Notes: generated by a model from the sequence alone, not told the origin. Counted from the stretch's first letter, positions 44,001 to 53,859 are shown. The stretch is DNA of 64,000 nucleotides from Prevotella sp. DNF00663 (GCF_001553265.1 NZ_KQ960620.1:1-64000), one strand, 5' to 3'. Program-made: numbers and translations.

Positions 44001-44408
44001 TTAAACCGGAGACTGTGTTGGGTCTTCTTTGAAGAGCTCGTCCATATTTGGAATCTCATCTTTATCAAACCATTGACAGAGCTTGTTTTGTGCCTTTAAC
44101 TTTATTTCATCGGAGACCTCATTCCAAACTTTGTGTAAGACGAAGAACAATACAGCAAGGTCATCACCTAGTCCGGCGATAGGGATTGCGTCTGGAACTA
44201 CGTCCAAAGGGGTGATAAGATAGCCCAAGGCGCCAAGGATGATGGCTTTGTCTTTTACGCTCACCTTATCATTATCCAAGGTGTAGTAGAGTAGGAGGGC
44301 TGCATATACCAATTTGGCACCGGCTCGTTTGGCTATTTGAGATATTTTGTCTAAGAAGCCTTTAGGGCTGAATTTGTCTTTATAACGCAGAATGTCTGAT
44401 AATTCCAT
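44001..44408 (-). CDS. DUF1232 (YkvA-like) membrane protein
   Basis: 135 residues. The DUF1232 signature is clear: AALLLYYTLDN, then KAIILGALGYLITPLDVVPDAIPIAGLGDDLAVL at about 55-88, with two membrane helices. Function is unknown across bacteria. It follows the 44436-44861 gene by 27 bp and probably shares its transcript. Confidence 0.85.
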   Translation of the reverse strand: MELSDILRYKDKFSPKGFLDKISQIAKRAGAKLVYAALLLYYTLDNDKVSVKDKAIILGALGYLITPLDVVPDAIPIAGLGDDLAVLFFVLHKVWNEVSDEIKLKAQNKLCQWFDKDEIPNMDELFKEDPTQSPV

Positions 44409-44435
44409 AGTCTGATTTTTATAGGAGTGTAATAA

Positions 44436-44861
44436 TTACTTCTGATAGGACAATACTAGGCTTATGTATTCCTCTATTTTTGGGTTGTTCAGTTTCTTCA
44501 ATCGGTAATAAATATATAATTTGGATATAGCTTTGTATAATAAGTACAGGCAGAAGCCTATAGCTATACCTACAAAGATGGAGTTTCGCCCCCAAGGTAA
44601 ACTATCTTGCGGATATAGCGACATAGCCAAAATTGGTAAAACAATGAGAAAGCCCGAAACTGTCAGTTTGGTCCGTTCGCTTCCTAGGCTGTCCAAGATG
44701 GCTTGCTTGTCGAAAAGATAGTCGGTTAATTGTTCATCGCAGAGTTGGTAATCTTCCAGCTTGGGGAAGCCTGCTTCGCCTTGATGTGCTTTTATTTTGT
44801 TTGAAACTTGTTGCTGGATGTCATCAACAGCCTTGTCCAGCTGGTTTAATTGAAAAGCCAT
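44436..44861 (-). CDS. small two-helix membrane protein of unknown function
   Basis: 141 residues. A polar N-terminal half (LDKAVDDIQQQVSNKIKAHQGE) is followed by two membrane helices at about 65-83 and 92-112, then a short basic tail. No family recognised. It heads a two-gene unit with the DUF1232 gene and lies 40 bp from the 3' end of rnpB. Confidence 0.6.
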   Translation of the reverse strand: MAFQLNQLDKAVDDIQQQVSNKIKAHQGEAGFPKLEDYQLCDEQLTDYLFDKQAILDSLGSERTKLTVSGFLIVLPILAMSLYPQDSLPWGRNSIFVGIAIGFCLYLLYKAISKLYIYYRLKKLNNPKIEEYISLVLSYQK

Positions 44862-44901
44862 ATAGCAATGTGTTTGTGATTTTAATACATTAGATAAAAA
44901 A

Positions 44902-45274
44902 TGAAAGCAGTATCCCTGTAAGCCGGGTTCTGTTAAACTGTAAAAACAGCTACTGTCATTTATCTACTATGCAGGTCGCCCTACATCTCTAGCATCCTAC
45001 CCTCCGTAGTTAGCATATGCTATTGAGCGAGTAACTCTTTGACTACGGTTTACATGGACTTGCAGCTTCCAGAAAGTACAGCCTGTTGATCACCCAACAG
45101 CTGGTAGGCTCTTACCCTGCCTTCTCACCCTTACCACCGAAGTGGCGGTTGTTCTCTTCTACTTATTCCTACTGTCACCAATAGCTTCTGTTTCAGAAGT
45201 GGAATACTCTGTGCTGCCCGGACTTTCCTCTTGCAATATATTGCCAGCGACAGTACCGAGACACTGCTTTCACG
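44902..45274 (-). ncRNA. rnpB: RNase P RNA
   Basis: About 370 nt on the minus strand. Conserved elements: closing helix P1 (GAAAGCAGT 5', ACTGCTTTC 3'), the 5' core GAGGAAAGTCCGGGCA, the P-core GGTAAGGGTGAGAAGG, and the 3' core ACAGAACCCGGCTTAC. Type A bacterial RNase P RNA, which matures tRNA 5' ends. Ends are set from P1 and may be off by a few bases. Confidence 0.93.
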
Positions 45275-45276
45275 TG

Positions 45277-45308
45277 CAAAGATAGTCTAAATTCTCTTAC
45301 TAATCAAA
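45277..45308 (-). promoter_or_regulatory. promoter of rnpB
   Basis: Minus strand TTTG at 45308-45305, 20 bp, TATCTTTG at 45284-45277, right at the RNA 5' end. Confidence 0.75.
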
Positions 45309-45366
45309 ATTTATGTTCTAAAAACTCTTGCTCTTCTATTTGAAAAATTACTTTCGTGCCTTATCT

Positions 45367-45454
45367 GTTGCTGCAAAAAAATTACAGCATTTCTGATAAC
45401 TTGTTTCAGCAATGCTGTTGTGGCTGTTCAATAACTTTGCTTGGCCTTTGCAGT
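45367..45454 (+). repeat. 88-bp element of four 22-bp units, copy 4
   Basis: Units start at 45367, 45389, 45411 and 45433; TG at 6-7 and CA at 19-20 in all four. It lies between the divergent rnpB and gph promoters, so it is not only a 3'-end element. Confidence 0.8.
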
Positions 45455-45502
45455 ATTTTATGATTTCTTGTTCGGACGTACTTTTAAGTCGTCAAAAATA
45501 TC

Positions 45503-45510
45503 TACTTTTG
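45503..45510 (+). promoter_or_regulatory. -7 box for gph
   Basis: TACTTTTG, 28 bp before the ATG at 45538. Confidence 0.5.
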
Positions 45511-45537
45511 CAATGTTTAGAAATGGAAATGTAGATT

Positions 45538-46182
45538 ATGGCAAAATATCAGGCATATATATTTGATTTAGATGGTACGTTGTTGGACACTTTGGCCGAT
45601 TTGGCAAACAGCTGTAATTATGCGTTGAGAAAACATGGAATGCCTGAACGAACGATAGAGGAAGTTCGCCAATTTGTTGGAAATGGAGTTCGGAAATTGA
45701 TGGAACGCGCTATTCCCAATGGAGATAAGAATCCAAAATTCAATGAAACTTATCAGGCTTTCAGGGAACATTACCTCATACACAACCTTGACACGACCCG
45801 TCCTTATCCCGGTATCATAGAACTATTGCACCGGCTTCAAGCAGAAGGTGTTGCTATGGCGGTTGTCAGTAATAAATTTTATGCGGCTACAAGCGAACTT
45901 TGTGCGCACTTTTTCGGCGATTATATCAAGGTTGCTATCGGTGAACGTGAAGATATTCGTAAGAAACCGGCTCCGGATACTGTCATCGAAGCTTTGCACC
46001 AACTGCATGTAGAAGCAAGTAAAGCTGTCTATGTAGGTGATAGTGAAGTGGATGTACAAACTGCTCTTAATTGTCAAATGCCATGTATCAGTGTGTTATG
46101 GGGATTCCGTAGTAAGGATTTCCTTCTAGAGAAAGGTGCCTCGAAATTCGTTCAAACGCCGTTAGAAATCTTGGAAAAGTAA
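45538..46182 (+). CDS. gph: phosphoglycolate phosphatase-like HAD hydrolase
   Basis: 214 residues. HAD motif I FDLDGTLLDT (nucleophile Asp11, acid Asp13), motif II VVSNK, motif III KKPAPD and motif IV YVGDSEVDVQ. The cap domain and FVGNGVRKLMERA match the Gph subfamily, which clears 2-phosphoglycolate arising from DNA-repair ends. Other sugar-phosphate substrates are possible. Single gene, followed by the tRNA cluster. Confidence 0.85.
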   Translation: MAKYQAYIFDLDGTLLDTLADLANSCNYALRKHGMPERTIEEVRQFVGNGVRKLMERAIPNGDKNPKFNETYQAFREHYLIHNLDTTRPYPGIIELLHRLQAEGVAMAVVSNKFYAATSELCAHFFGDYIKVAIGEREDIRKKPAPDTVIEALHQLHVEASKAVYVGDSEVDVQTALNCQMPCISVLWGFRSKDFLLEKGASKFVQTPLEILEK

Positions 46183-46240
46183 TATATATAATAGGTGGTG
46201 TACAAAAAGAAAGTAAGAATGAAAAAAAATAAGCGAAAAA

Positions 46241-46271
46241 TTTGTTGGCTCGGAAAAAAGCACTACCTTTG
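46241..46271 (+). promoter_or_regulatory. promoter of the Gly-Leu-Leu-Gly tRNA cluster
   Basis: TTTG at 46241-46244, 19 bp, TACCTTTG at 46264-46271; 26 bp before the first tRNA. Confidence 0.75.
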
Positions 46272-46297
46272 CAACCGCATTTAGAGAAGTGCTTAAC

Positions 46298-46370
<73 letters not shown>

Positions 46371-46411
46371 CAACATTCTGAATAAATCCAATTGAAACAA
46401 ATGTTTCAGAG

Positions 46412-46493
46412 GCCCAGGTGGCGGAATTGGTAGACGCGCACGTTTCAGGTGCGTGTGTTTCACGACGTGCAGGTTCGAGTCCTGTTCTGGGCA
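46412..46493 (+). tRNA. tRNA-Leu (CAG)
   Basis: 82-nt class II tRNA with a long variable arm; acceptor GCCCAGG/TCTGGGC, anticodon CAG at 46446-46448 in loop TTCAGGT. Confidence 0.95.
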
Positions 46494-46521
46494 CTTATTT
46501 GTTTAGAATGCTTTTTATGTT

Positions 46522-46605
46522 GGAGAGGTGGCGGAATTGGTAGACGCGCTACTTTGAGGGGGTAGTGATAATTGCATCGTGGGAGTTCGAGTCTCCTCCT
46601 CTTCA
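46522..46605 (+). tRNA. tRNA-Leu (GAG)
   Basis: 84-nt class II tRNA; acceptor GGAGAGG/CCTCTTC, anticodon GAG in loop TTGAGGG. CCA follows at 46606-46608, unlike the other tRNAs here. Confidence 0.95.
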
Positions 46606-46617
46606 CCAGTTTTTTTC

Positions 46618-46690
<73 letters not shown>

Positions 46691-46720
46691 CAGTTTTTAA
46701 GGAAAACATACTAATCCACA

Positions 46721-47272
46721 ATGAATTTATATTTAAGATATTTCGATAAAGAACTATTGGCTACCAGTGTTGATGAGGCTATTGATTTTTTAAGTTCCAT
46801 CCGCGAAATAGGGATGAATGAGGAATTGGAGGCTGATATCCGTGATTATGCAGCAAGTGATGTTTTCTATCCTAAACGTTATAAGGTTCGTCAACGCGTT
46901 TATTTCATTATCATTAAGACTACAGCGGCAACGATGGCTGATTTCAAACAGAAGAAAGCTTTACGTCCGATACCTGCCGGCCCGGTTGCTGAAAAGAGAG
47001 ATTTAGCAGCTACGGCAATGACACGTTTGACAGAAGAGCGTCTAGGATGGTATGAAGGAGAATTAGATTTTAAACGCGTTGTGATGATACCCACTACCGG
47101 TAAACATGAATATCGTGATACTCATTTTGTGGTTCAATGCAAAGCTGTTTCCGGACAAGATTGTTACAATCGTATAATAGATCATCTTCGTGCCCGTGTA
47201 GATGGGAGATCTCAATTCCCATCAGCTAAAGGGAAAAACTTCCGTTTTCGTTATTTAGGTCTTTGGAAATAA
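46721..47272 (+). CDS. conserved Bacteroidales protein of unknown function
   Basis: 183 residues, no signal or membrane segment. Conserved-looking blocks are MNLYLRYFDKELLATSVDEA at the start, YPKRYKVRQRVYFIIIKTTA in the middle and GKNFRFRYLGLWK at the end. I do not recognise a domain. It starts 31 bp after the last tRNA and may be transcribed with it, and lies 31 bp before ssb, suggesting a link with DNA maintenance by position only. Confidence 0.65.
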   Translation: MNLYLRYFDKELLATSVDEAIDFLSSIREIGMNEELEADIRDYAASDVFYPKRYKVRQRVYFIIIKTTAATMADFKQKKALRPIPAGPVAEKRDLAATAMTRLTEERLGWYEGELDFKRVVMIPTTGKHEYRDTHFVVQCKAVSGQDCYNRIIDHLRARVDGRSQFPSAKGKNFRFRYLGLWK

Positions 47273-47303
47273 ATATTCATTCATTGTAAAGAGGCTATCC
47301 TAT

Positions 47304-47717
47304 ATGAATAAAGTAATGCTTATTGGTAATGTCGGTAAAGAGCCGGATGTTAGATATTATGATTCTGATCAAGCTGTAGCACAATTTCCTCTAGCTACAA
47401 CAGAGAAAGGCTATGTCTTGCAGAATGGCACTCAAGTACCTGATCATACCGATTGGCACAATATAATCATGTGGAAAGGCCTTGCCAAAGTTGCGGAGAA
47501 GTATGTACATAAAGGAGATAAACTCTATATAGAAGGTCGTATTCGCTATCGTTCTTATGATGACCAAAAGGGACAACGTCGTTATGTAACAGAGATTATG
47601 GCCGAAAATATGGAATTGCTTACGCCAAAGTCTCAATCTGTAACGAGTACTGAATCGGCTTCAGGGCAGAAAACGAAGACGGAACAAACGGAGTCGCACG
47701 AGCCACTTCCCTTTTAA
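47304..47717 (+). CDS. ssb: single-stranded DNA-binding protein
   Basis: 137 residues. OB fold: NKVMLIGNVGKEPDVRYY, FPLATTEKG, DWHNIIMWKGLAKVAEKYVHKGDKLYIEGRI, then a polar tail ending EPLPF, a shortened form of the acidic DDDIPF-type tip that recruits partner proteins. Short compared with E. coli SSB, normal for this phylum. The order ssb-gldE is common in Bacteroidales. Confidence 0.93.
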   Translation: MNKVMLIGNVGKEPDVRYYDSDQAVAQFPLATTEKGYVLQNGTQVPDHTDWHNIIMWKGLAKVAEKYVHKGDKLYIEGRIRYRSYDDQKGQRRYVTEIMAENMELLTPKSQSVTSTESASGQKTKTEQTESHEPLPF

Positions 47718-47733
47718 CTAGCTATTTATTACA

Positions 47734-49059
47734 TTGGATATATCTTTCATATTAGATTCCTTTCATGCGGTAACTTTTGTCCCGCCAACATTTGGTGTGC
47801 TGATTGCAGCCGGATTAGCTTTCTTGCTCTTGTTGCTTTCTGGTTTTGCCAGCTCATCAGAAATTGCTTTTTTCAGTTTGTCACCGACTGAACTTTCTCA
47901 GTTGGATGAGAAGAACCATAGAGACCGTTTAATACAAATATTGCGTGACGACAGTGAGCGTACTTTGGCAACTATTCTTATTACCAATAATTTTGTCAAT
48001 GTAACGATTATCATGCTTTGCAATTATGTCTTTGGGGCTATACTTCATTTTGGACCTGAGGCATATTGGTTACAGTTTGTTTGCATCACGGTGATTTTGA
48101 CATTTCTCTTATTGCTTTTTGGAGAAATCATGCCTAAAGTATATAGTCGTCAGAACTCTTTGCGCTTTTGCCGATTTAGTGTAAATGGAATATTGTTTTT
48201 CCGAAAGCTATTTTGGCCATTGGAATCGATACTCCTACGTAGTGGTGTGTTAGCCGAGAAAATAATTCAAAGTCATGACCATGTACTGAGTGTCGATGAT
48301 TTGGAGCAGGCTTTGGAACTTACGAATAAGAATGATATCAAGAATGAAAAGAGTATGCTTCAAGGTATTATTCGTTTTGGCGATGAAACGGCAAAAGAAA
48401 TCATGACGAGTAGACAAGACATTGTTGATTTGGATATTCGTTGTACTTATACAGATGTATTAAAGAGCATCGTAGAAAATAACTATAGTAGAATTCCTGT
48501 TTATCAAGATAATACAGACAATATTCGAGGTATACTCTATATTAAGGATTTGTTGCCTCACTTGTCGAAACCTGCTAATTTTCGCTGGCAAAGCTTGATA
48601 CGACCACCTTATTTTGTTCCTGAAACGAAGAAGATAGATGATTTGTTGCGTGATTTCCAAGAAAATAAAGTGCATATTGCCATTGTCGTCGACGAATTTG
48701 GTGGTACGAGCGGTCTTGTGACAATGGAAGATATATTGGAAGAAATTGTCGGTGAAATCAATGACGAATATGATGAAGAGCAATCTATCTATTCAAAATT
48801 GAATTACAACACCTACATCTTTGAGGGTAAGACTTTGTTGAGCGATTTTTGCAAAATACTTCAAATTAGCGACGATGAATTTGCCGAAGTTGAAGGTGAT
48901 GCTGATTCGTTGGCAGGTTTACTCTTGGAAATCAAAGGAGATTTCCCTAGTATTCATGAAAAGATAATCTATCGGAATTATTCTTTTGAAATTTTGTCTA
49001 TTGAAGATAGAAGAATCAGCAGGATAAAGGTTGTTATTCTGCCAACAGAAATAAAATAG
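47734..49059 (+). CDS. gldE: GldE/CorC-type CNNM and CBS-domain membrane protein
   Basis: 441 residues from a TTG at 47734. N-terminal CNNM transmembrane domain (about 20-165, with FLLLLLSGFASSSEIAFFS), a CBS pair (about 205-330, DIVDLDIRCTYTDVLKSIVENNYSRIPVY onward, VVDEFGGTSGLVTMEDILEEIVGEI), and a C-terminal CorC/HlyC domain. Such proteins export Mg2+ or other cations. The name GldE comes from Flavobacterium gliding; here gldD, often next to it, is absent. Confidence 0.85.
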   Translation: MDISFILDSFHAVTFVPPTFGVLIAAGLAFLLLLLSGFASSSEIAFFSLSPTELSQLDEKNHRDRLIQILRDDSERTLATILITNNFVNVTIIMLCNYVFGAILHFGPEAYWLQFVCITVILTFLLLLFGEIMPKVYSRQNSLRFCRFSVNGILFFRKLFWPLESILLRSGVLAEKIIQSHDHVLSVDDLEQALELTNKNDIKNEKSMLQGIIRFGDETAKEIMTSRQDIVDLDIRCTYTDVLKSIVENNYSRIPVYQDNTDNIRGILYIKDLLPHLSKPANFRWQSLIRPPYFVPETKKIDDLLRDFQENKVHIAIVVDEFGGTSGLVTMEDILEEIVGEINDEYDEEQSIYSKLNYNTYIFEGKTLLSDFCKILQISDDEFAEVEGDADSLAGLLLEIKGDFPSIHEKIIYRNYSFEILSIEDRRISRIKVVILPTEIK

Positions 49060-49063
49060 GCTT

Positions 49064-49687
49064 ATGGCTTTGATGAGTGTGGAGACACTTGCTCCGGACG
49101 TTTTACTGGGCTTGTGGAAAATAGATGAGTTGCGTGTTGAGGACTTCTTGACTGCAAAACCCCAACTACATCCTATTTATGAGCAACAAATAAGTCTACA
49201 TAAGAGTATTGCTCGCCAGATAGAGAAGTTAGCTATTTACTCCTTGTTAGACGAGATGACATACTCAACTTCGTTTTCTTTGATTCAATATAACGAAGAT
49301 GGTAAGCCTTTTTATGAAGGATATAAGATAAGTATAAGTCATACAAAAGGTTATGCCGCTTTAATTTTGTCTAAAGAGCGAGAAGTCTCTATAGATATAG
49401 AGTATTTTAGTAGGCGTGTTGAAAGGATATTTAGTAGGTTTATTCGTCCAGACGAACAGTCGCATACTCTTAATGAAAAACTCATTAATTGGAGTGCTAA
49501 AGAAACAGTCTATAAATATTACTCCGCCCAGCATCTTGGTTTCTTTGCTATACGTTTGCTTCCCTATGAGGTTAAGAAATCTGGGATGGTTATTGTAGAC
49601 AACTTAAAGACAGAAGAGCATTTAACGGTTTATTATCGAATGACACCGGACTATGTCCTTACATATACATACAAAGAAAGGGAATAG
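49064..49687 (+). CDS. 4'-phosphopantetheinyl transferase (Sfp-type)
   Basis: 207 residues. Core motifs YKISISHTKGYAAL (ppT-1), SIDIEYFSRRVERI (Mg-binding Asp-Ile-Glu, ppT-2) and NWSAKETVYKYY (WxxKE, ppT-3). It activates acyl or peptidyl carrier proteins by adding the 4'-phosphopantetheine arm. Four bases separate it from gldE, so they share a transcript. Its 3' end forms part of the terminator hairpin. Confidence 0.88.
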   Translation: MALMSVETLAPDVLLGLWKIDELRVEDFLTAKPQLHPIYEQQISLHKSIARQIEKLAIYSLLDEMTYSTSFSLIQYNEDGKPFYEGYKISISHTKGYAALILSKEREVSIDIEYFSRRVERIFSRFIRPDEQSHTLNEKLINWSAKETVYKYYSAQHLGFFAIRLLPYEVKKSGMVIVDNLKTEEHLTVYYRMTPDYVLTYTYKERE

Positions 49688-49707
49688 AGTAGAACTCCAT
49701 TCCCTTT
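49677..49707. terminator. two-way terminator between the transferase and pgk
   Basis: Stem AAAGGGAAT/ATTCCCTTT with inner GAGT/ACTC arms; it overlaps the last codons of the transferase and has T runs both ways. Confidence 0.75.
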
Positions 49708-49727
49708 TATATTTAGAACGTATTTTA

Positions 49728-50981
49728 TTATTCGCCCTTAATAGCTGCTACACCGGGAAGTACTTTGCCTTCAATAGCTTCAAGCATAGCACCACCACCT
49801 GTAGAAACATAAGAAACCTTGTCAGCCAAGCCAAACTTGTTAACAGCAGCTACAGAGTCGCCACCACCAACAAGTGAGAAAGCGCCATTCTCTTGTGTTG
49901 CTTGAGCAACATATTTTGCGATTTCGCCAGTACCGTGTGCAAAGTTCTCCAACTCGAATACACCAACAGGGCCATTCCACAAAATAGTCTTAGATGAAAG
50001 AATAATCTTCTTCCACTCTTCCAAACTTTGTTCTGCAGCATCCATACCTTCCCACTCATCTGGAATCTCGTTGATAGGGAATGTCTGGCGTTCTGTATCG
50101 TTAGAGAATTCTTTACCACATACGGTGTGGGTAGAAAGAGAAAGCGTAACGCCTTTTTCCTTGGCAGCAGCCATCACGTTTAATGCTTCTGGAATCAAAT
50201 CATCCTCGTGTAGAGATTGTCCAATCTTACCACCTTGAGCTTTGATGAATGTGTAACCCATACCACCACCGATGATGAGGTTGTCTACCTTGTCAAGCAG
50301 ATTCTTGATGACACCAAGTTTAGAACTAACTTTTGAACCACCAATGATTGCTGTGAAAGGATGCTGAGCATTCTTCAGAACGTTGTCAATAGCAGTTACT
50401 TCTTTTTCCATCAAGAAACCGAGCATCTTAGCATCTGCATCGAAGAAGTCGGCAATAACAGCTGTAGAAGCATGGCGACGGTGTGCAGTACCGAATGCGT
50501 CGTTTACATATACATCTGCATAAGAAGCTAATTTCTTAGCAAAATCTTTCTGACGAACTTTCATTTCTTTCTTAGCTTCGTCGAATTCTGGAGTACCTTT
50601 CTCTACACCTACAGGTTTACCCTCCTCTTCAGGATAGTAACGCAGATTTTCAAGGAGAAGAGCCTCGCCTGGTTTCAAAGCTGCGGCAGCTTCATCTGCT
50701 TTTCCACAATCTTCTGCAAATTTAACGTCTACACCAAGAGCTGCAGATACATTTTTAACAATCTGACCTAATGACAGTTCAGGCTTCACCTTGCCTTTAG
50801 GCTTACCCATGTGGCTCATCATAATCAACGCACCACCGTCTGCCAAAACTTTCTTCAAAGTGGGAAGAGCACCACGGATACGTGTGTCGTCAGTTACATT
50901 TCCATTCTCATCCAATGGTACATTGAAGTCCACACGGACGATTGCCTTTTTGCCGGCAAAGTTGAATTGTTCGATTTTCAT
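49728..50981 (-). CDS. pgk: phosphoglycerate kinase
   Basis: 417 residues, the usual length. [17 protein letters not shown] at the start, [54 protein letters not shown] and the nucleotide-binding [13 protein letters not shown] are all present. Glycolytic enzyme making ATP from 1,3-bisphosphoglycerate. Monocistronic with its own -7 box. Confidence 0.97.
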   Translation of the reverse strand: MKIEQFNFAGKKAIVRVDFNVPLDENGNVTDDTRIRGALPTLKKVLADGGALIMMSHMGKPKGKVKPELSLGQIVKNVSAALGVDVKFAEDCGKADEAAAALKPGEALLLENLRYYPEEEGKPVGVEKGTPEFDEAKKEMKVRQKDFAKKLASYADVYVNDAFGTAHRRHASTAVIADFFDADAKMLGFLMEKEVTAIDNVLKNAQHPFTAIIGGSKVSSKLGVIKNLLDKVDNLIIGGGMGYTFIKAQGGKIGQSLHEDDLIPEALNVMAAAKEKGVTLSLSTHTVCGKEFSNDTERQTFPINEIPDEWEGMDAAEQSLEEWKKIILSSKTILWNGPVGVFELENFAHGTGEIAKYVAQATQENGAFSLVGGGDSVAAVNKFGLADKVSYVSTGGGAMLEAIEGKVLPGVAAIKGE

Positions 50982-51025
50982 TTTACCTTAATTATTTTGA
51001 TAAGTTTAGAATTTCAATCTTGACG

Positions 51026-51033
51026 CAAAGATA
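51026..51033 (-). promoter_or_regulatory. -7 box for pgk
   Basis: TATCTTTG on the minus strand, 45 bp before the ATG. Confidence 0.5.
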
Positions 51034-51109
51034 ATAATAATTCCTAAGACAGAAGAATACAAAATTGATAATTAATAGTTTTTATTGCTGTGTGTATTGA
51101 AAAGTTCAT

Positions 51110-51151
51110 AATAGAGTAAAGCTGAACACAACAGTTCAGCTTTACTCTATT
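51110..51151. terminator. terminator after the NigD-like gene
   Basis: 18-bp perfect stem AATAGAGTAAAGCTGAAC and its complement around a 6-base loop, 18 bp past the restored NigD stop (51169). Confidence 0.75.
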
Positions 51152-51168
51152 ATTGAGAGGGATAATGC

Positions 51169-51802
51169 TTAGTACAATATAAACTTTATACTAATCTTCA
51201 AAGGTGATTTGGATGCGTCAACACTGGTTAACATACCATCCAAGTTACCTTCGATACCCGGCCCATCTATGCCCGGTAAAATTCAATTTGTATTCATACT
51301 GTTTTGTTGAATTTTTATAGCCTTTATCGACCGTCATCATAAATGTTTTCCACACAATTTTTATAGGTGATGAATGTGTAGGATGGTAGATAGATGTCGT
51401 ATTATTCTTTAAATCTTTGACCGTAGCGTAGCAAGTAGTTTTGGTCTTAATAGGTTCTTTATCGTTTGGAGAATATATTACATCGTAGGTCTTCTTTACA
51501 TCTTCAACATGCAGATGTAGTGTGATGACCGAGTCTTTTGTCTCAATCAACTTCACTTCCCAATCAAACCATGCGGGAATATCTGTTTGCTTTCCAGAAC
51601 TGAAGTCAAAATTAGATCTGTCAATCAGTATATTAGCATTGATATCGTTCATCACAATATTCTGATTGTTGAGTTTCCCTTGAACGTAGCTCTGATGTAA
51701 AACGGCTTCTTCTGTATCATTGTCATTGCTACATGAAGTTACAGACGTTATTACCACTAACATGAGCAAAATTCCTATTTTTAATTTTTGAAGATATGCC
51801 AT
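51169..51802 (-). pseudogene. NigD-like lipoprotein gene with a 3' frameshift
   Basis: The open frame (51245-51802, 185 residues) has a signal peptide with lipobox SVTSC and a NigD-like body with SQV-type strands, and ends abruptly in HRWAGYRR. One base less in the C run at 51273-51275 restores NFTG to IDGPGIEGNLDGMLTSVDAS and then SPLKISIKFILY, which is the usual NigD ending, with a stop at 51169. So about 33 native C-terminal residues are lost. The rest of the gene is intact. NigD-like lipoproteins occur in nim/bacteriocin-like and other Bacteroides loci; function unknown. Confidence 0.75.
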
Positions 51803-51805
51803 TTT

Positions 51806-51824
51806 ACTCTGATTTTATCAGAGT
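51806..51824 (-). promoter_or_regulatory. hairpin at the NigD-like start codon
   Basis: Perfect palindrome ACTCTGAT-TTT-ATCAGAGT ending four bases before the ATG. It could hide the ribosome site or act as an operator; it has no T run to be a terminator of the permease gene. Confidence 0.4.
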
Positions 51825-51868
51825 CTTTACGGTGCAATCACAATATCTATTGCATCGCGACAAATCTA

Positions 51869-53242
51869 TTATTCCTGTTCTTCTTTGATATGGATGAAAG
51901 CATTTGCAAGAATAGCAGTAAGACCACCGGTTGTAATACCAGAAGAGAATATATTCTTGATAGTTTCAGGCATTTGGTCAAGTATTCCCGGCACCATTTC
52001 AACACTGAGTCCCATAGCAAAGCTAAGTGCAATCACTAATATAGCTTTTCTATTGAGCCTAGTAGACGCAATAATCTTAATACCTGCGGCAGCTACTGTT
52101 CCGAACATGAGGAGGGTAGCACCACCAAGAACCGGATCGGGAATTAACGAGAAGATCAATCCTACAATAGGGAACAGGCCTAGTACAACCAATGCGGCTG
52201 CAATAAAGTATCCAACATATCTTGATGCAACACCCGTAAGTTGAATCATACCATTATTTTGTGCAAAGATGGAGTTAGGGAAAGAATTAAATATAGCTGC
52301 AAGGAAAGAATTAAAACCATCGGCGAGGATACCACCGGAGGCTCTTTTTATAAAAACAGGACCTTCTACCGGTTCTCCGGAAATCATAGAGTTGGCAGTG
52401 ATGTCACCATAAGCCTCGATGGCTGTAATTAAGTAAATAAGTCCCAGTGAAATGATTGCTGAAATATCAAAATTTAGTCCATATTTAAATGGGATAGGAA
52501 TGTTAAAATGGTTGTATGAACTTATCTCACTAAAATTAATCATATTGAGTCCAATAGCTACTCCACATCCTATCAATAGTCCCAAAACTATAGATGACAT
52601 ACGAAGAAATCTATTGCTACTTCTGTTGAATAGTATAATAGAGACAAGAACCAATGTGGCGAGTGCAAGATTGGTAAGGCTTCCAAAGGTACCATTAGCT
52701 TGGGCTGCAGCGCCACCACCGCAAGAATTAATACCGGCTTTAATAAGACTCATACCGATGAGCGTTACTACAATGCCAGATACTAAAGGAGTGATAATTT
52801 TACGTGTATATTTCAGTAAACGGCTGATAAGCATTTCTACAACAGAAGCAACCATACAAGCTCCAAAGATGTAGCTAAGGGCTAATTCCGTGTTTAGTTT
52901 ACCAGAAACCATGCCTAAAGCTCCTGCTCCGATAATAGGACCAATAAAAGAGAAGCTAGTACCTTGAATACATAGTAAACCTGTACCGACAGGACCTAGC
53001 TTATGGCATTGTATAAATGTAGCGATACCTGATACAAATAATGACATGGAAACGAGGAAACCGGTAGTTCCAAGGTCAAATCCTAGAGCACTTGAAATAA
53101 TCAAAGGTGGGGTAATGATTGCTACGAAGATAGCCAGTAGATGCTGTAGTGCTGCGAAAAGAGTTTCTTTGAGTGGTGGACGATCGTTAAGACCGTAGAT
53201 AAGTTCTTTTGGTGAATAGTTGTTAGCCATGTTTTTATTCAT
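51869..53242 (-). CDS. NCS2-family xanthine permease
   Basis: 457 residues, about 13 membrane segments. NCS2 signatures: [27 protein letters not shown], the [19 protein letters not shown] motif in the centre, and [24 protein letters not shown]. The partner xpt, whose stop it overlaps by 8 bp, argues for xanthine (or guanine) instead of uracil. Inner-membrane proton symporter. Confidence 0.88.
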   Translation of the reverse strand: MNKNMANNYSPKELIYGLNDRPPLKETLFAALQHLLAIFVAIITPPLIISSALGFDLGTTGFLVSMSLFVSGIATFIQCHKLGPVGTGLLCIQGTSFSFIGPIIGAGALGMVSGKLNTELALSYIFGACMVASVVEMLISRLLKYTRKIITPLVSGIVVTLIGMSLIKAGINSCGGGAAAQANGTFGSLTNLALATLVLVSIILFNRSSNRFLRMSSIVLGLLIGCGVAIGLNMINFSEISSYNHFNIPIPFKYGLNFDISAIISLGLIYLITAIEAYGDITANSMISGEPVEGPVFIKRASGGILADGFNSFLAAIFNSFPNSIFAQNNGMIQLTGVASRYVGYFIAAALVVLGLFPIVGLIFSLIPDPVLGGATLLMFGTVAAAGIKIIASTRLNRKAILVIALSFAMGLSVEMVPGILDQMPETIKNIFSSGITTGGLTAILANAFIHIKEEQE

Positions 53243-53807
53243 CTCTTAATTTGATTTCACAATTATCAAGAGAGTCTACAATAGCCAAGGACTCGCATCT
53301 GACACCTTCGGCCTCAATGACATCACGTCCATGTTGGAAAGCTTTTTCGATTATAAATCCCATACCCACTAATTCGCATCCCGCTTGTCTACATAGAGCA
53401 ATGACTCCTTTGGCAGCATTGCCATAAGCAAGGAAGTCGTCGACAAATAGTACCTTGTCGTCTTTTGTGAGATAATCTTTAGAAATGACAACATGGTATT
53501 CGCGCTGTTTAGTGAAAGAGAAAACTGTAGTTGAAAGCATGTTATTCATTGTTGATGGCATCTTTTTCTTGGCAAAAACTACAGGTAAATCCAATAGGAA
53601 GCCCATCATAATGGCCGGAGCTATACCAGAAGCTTCAACTGTGAGAATTTTATTAATTTCAGTAGAAGCATATCTTCTTATTAGTTCTATTGAAATTTGT
53701 TTCATCAGATTAGGATCCATCTGATGGTTAATAAACTTGTCTACTTTTAGAATTCCACCCGGAAAACATTGGCCATCTTTGAGAATTCTGTCTTTTAATG
53801 CTTTCAT
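53235..53807 (-). CDS. xpt: xanthine phosphoribosyltransferase
   Basis: 190 residues. [25 protein letters not shown] start is typical of Xpt. PRPP-binding motif [16 protein letters not shown] at about 123-138. It turns xanthine and PRPP into XMP for GMP synthesis. Heads the xpt-permease operon. A -7 box lies 20 bp upstream; no purine-riboswitch core (paired helices with conserved loops) is seen in that short leader. Confidence 0.92.
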   Translation of the reverse strand: MKALKDRILKDGQCFPGGILKVDKFINHQMDPNLMKQISIELIRRYASTEINKILTVEASGIAPAIMMGFLLDLPVVFAKKKMPSTMNNMLSTTVFSFTKQREYHVVISKDYLTKDDKVLFVDDFLAYGNAAKGVIALCRQAGCELVGMGFIIEKAFQHGRDVIEAEGVRCESLAIVDSLDNCEIKLRDE

Positions 53808-53826
53808 TGATTTTAAATTTGATGTG

Positions 53827-53834
53827 CAAAGGTA
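53827..53834 (-). promoter_or_regulatory. -7 box for the xpt operon
   Basis: TACCTTTG on the minus strand, 20 bp before the ATG. Confidence 0.55.
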
Positions 53835-53859
53835 CTCATAATATTTGAATGTATATAAT

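Noticed and set aside
53808..53859. Purine riboswitch ahead of xpt
   Set aside because: The leader is about 20 bases from the -7 box, too short for the aptamer.
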